Source: JAKANM01 sp964356495 (lineage in GTDB: Bacteria > Patescibacteriota > Patescibacteriia > Magasanikbacterales > GWA2-37-8). Taken from it: 29,974 nt of DNA. The stretch spans positions 1 through 29,974 of the forward strand of contig CAYHHR010000010.1 in NCBI GenBank assembly GCA_964356495.1, given 5' to 3'. The translations under genes were made by a program, and so were the position numbers. How positions within the stretch are numbered: position 1 is the first letter of the stretch; each line of letters starts with the position of its first letter. The notes beneath the pieces are model-generated. The model searched no databases and was not told where the DNA came from. It saw only the letters and a list, made by a program, of their open reading frames with translations. Below are positions 29,530 through 29,974 of this stretch, piece after piece.

Positions 29530-29874
29530 ATGTCGGAAGATAAAATTTTAAAAAAACTTAACGAACACGATAAGAAGTTCTCGGAACACGATAAAAGGTT
29601 TGATCGAATGGATTCGCAATTTGATTTTTTGGCAAAAAAGGTTTTGGAGCATGATGAGCGTTTGGACAGGATTGAGACGAATATGGTGACGAAAGATGAG
29701 TTTCAGGAATTTAGAAGCGAGATGTTAAATGGCATGGATAAATTGGTGAACCTTGCGGAAAAGAAAGATCAAGAACTCACGATAGCGACGCACGACATGC
29801 TACATATTGAAGACAGGGTGGGTGTTTTAGAAAAAGATATGAAACAAGTCAAACCCGCTCTCGGCCCAGCCTAA
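29530..29874 (+). CDS. Small soluble coiled-coil protein
   Basis: The 114-residue protein has no signal or membrane segment. Most of it is a heptad-like coiled coil with a short internal repeat, LNEHDKKFSEHDKRFDRMD followed by VLEHDERLDRIE, in which EHDxxFD/EHDERLD units recur every 7 to 14 residues. The middle has VTKDEFQEFRSEM. Such small proteins occur in CPR genomes and phages, but no function is established. The ATG at 29530 is preferred because the in-frame ATG at 29500 lies in the -10 hexamer. A strong promoter and a good terminator make this a single-gene transcript. Confidence 0.75.
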   Translation: MSEDKILKKLNEHDKKFSEHDKRFDRMDSQFDFLAKKVLEHDERLDRIETNMVTKDEFQEFRSEMLNGMDKLVNLAEKKDQELTIATHDMLHIEDRVGVLEKDMKQVKPALGPA

Positions 29875-29890
29875 TTTTTTTATGAATTTT

Positions 29891-29917
29891 AAAAGACTCC
29901 ATCGTAGGAGTCTTTTT
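29891..29917. terminator. Bidirectional intrinsic terminator
   Basis: AAAAGACTCC (29891-29900) and GGAGTCTTTT (29907-29916) form a perfect 10-bp stem around ATCGTA, and the T-run extends to 29918. The A-run on the left gives a U-run on the other strand, so it can end both the coiled-coil gene (+) and the tRNA transcript (-). Confidence 0.85.
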
Positions 29918-29920
29918 TCG

Positions 29921-29974
29921 TCGGGCTAGTGGGACTTGAACCCACGGCCTCGTGGTCCCGAACCACGCGCGCTA
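29921..29974 (-). tRNA. tRNA-Pro (anticodon CGG), cut by the window end
   Basis: On the - strand the T arm is GTGGG-TTCAAGT-CCCAC (29945-29929). The anticodon arm is CGTGG-TTCGGGA-CCACG with anticodon CGG at 29960-29958 and G37, which reads the proline codon CCG. The 3' acceptor strand is TAGCCCG with discriminator A at 29921. CCA is not encoded. The 5' acceptor strand and most of the D arm lie beyond the window; positions 20-26 (TAGCGCG) are present. Confidence 0.93.

Overview
The window looks like a chromosomal segment of a Candidate Phyla Radiation (Patescibacteria) bacterium, most likely Parcubacteria-like. This placement is inferred from gene content: a shortened HrcA, a PEGA-domain membrane protein, a bifunctional phosphoglucose/phosphomannose isomerase, a DUF2304 protein next to a polyprenyl-phosphate-type glycosyltransferase, tightly packed genes and few Shine-Dalgarno sequences. 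TGA is used as an ordinary stop (for example at 17994-17996 and in ATGA overlaps at 20110 and 24102), so the code is standard bacterial and not the SR1/Gracilibacteria code.

Region 1 (1-6173) is a heat-shock island on the + strand: hrcA, grpE, an unknown anchored protein, an NYN-domain ribonuclease, dnaK and dnaJ. Two HrcA operators (CIRCE-like) are stacked on the hrcA promoter. A small RNA gene with its own promoter and terminator appears to lie on the - strand between the NYN gene and dnaK. A long A/T-rich inverted repeat sits between dnaK and dnaJ. grpE, dnaK and dnaJ each carry an in-frame copy of a short G+C-rich palindromic repeat that starts Gly-(Ser/Ala)-Ala-Ser-Ala.

Region 2 (6170-13645) is housekeeping: an RNase H-like protein and a PEGA-domain protein (- strand), a MurA-like enolpyruvyl transferase, a CtpA-type protease, Era (- strand), ribosomal protein L9 and CTP synthase. 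A half copy of a dispersed palindromic element, whose full copy lies between hrcA and grpE, separates pyrG from the next gene.

Region 3 (13701-28150) is a surface-glycan locus. It holds a priming polyprenyl-phosphate sugar transferase (- strand), an exported subtilase, a UDP-glucuronate decarboxylase-like epimerase, a polyprenol-phosphate-type GT2, DUF2304, a GT4, a methyltransferase, a thioredoxin-fold membrane protein, a YtxH-like protein, a PGI/PMI, four consecutive GT2 enzymes and a nucleotidyltransferase with a C-terminal left-handed helix. No flippase or polymerase is visible. Region 4 (28164-29974) has an unrecognised membrane protein, a coiled-coil protein with a strong promoter, a possible gene remnant, a terminator and a truncated tRNA-Pro(CGG).

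Most promoters I can read use an extended -10 (TGn before the hexamer) with 16-17 bp spacing, and some leave only 3-7 nt of leader. I see no transposase, integrase, CRISPR array or phage gene. The least explained signals are the in-frame repeats in the chaperone genes, the antisense small RNA, and the structured leaders of dnaJ and rplI.
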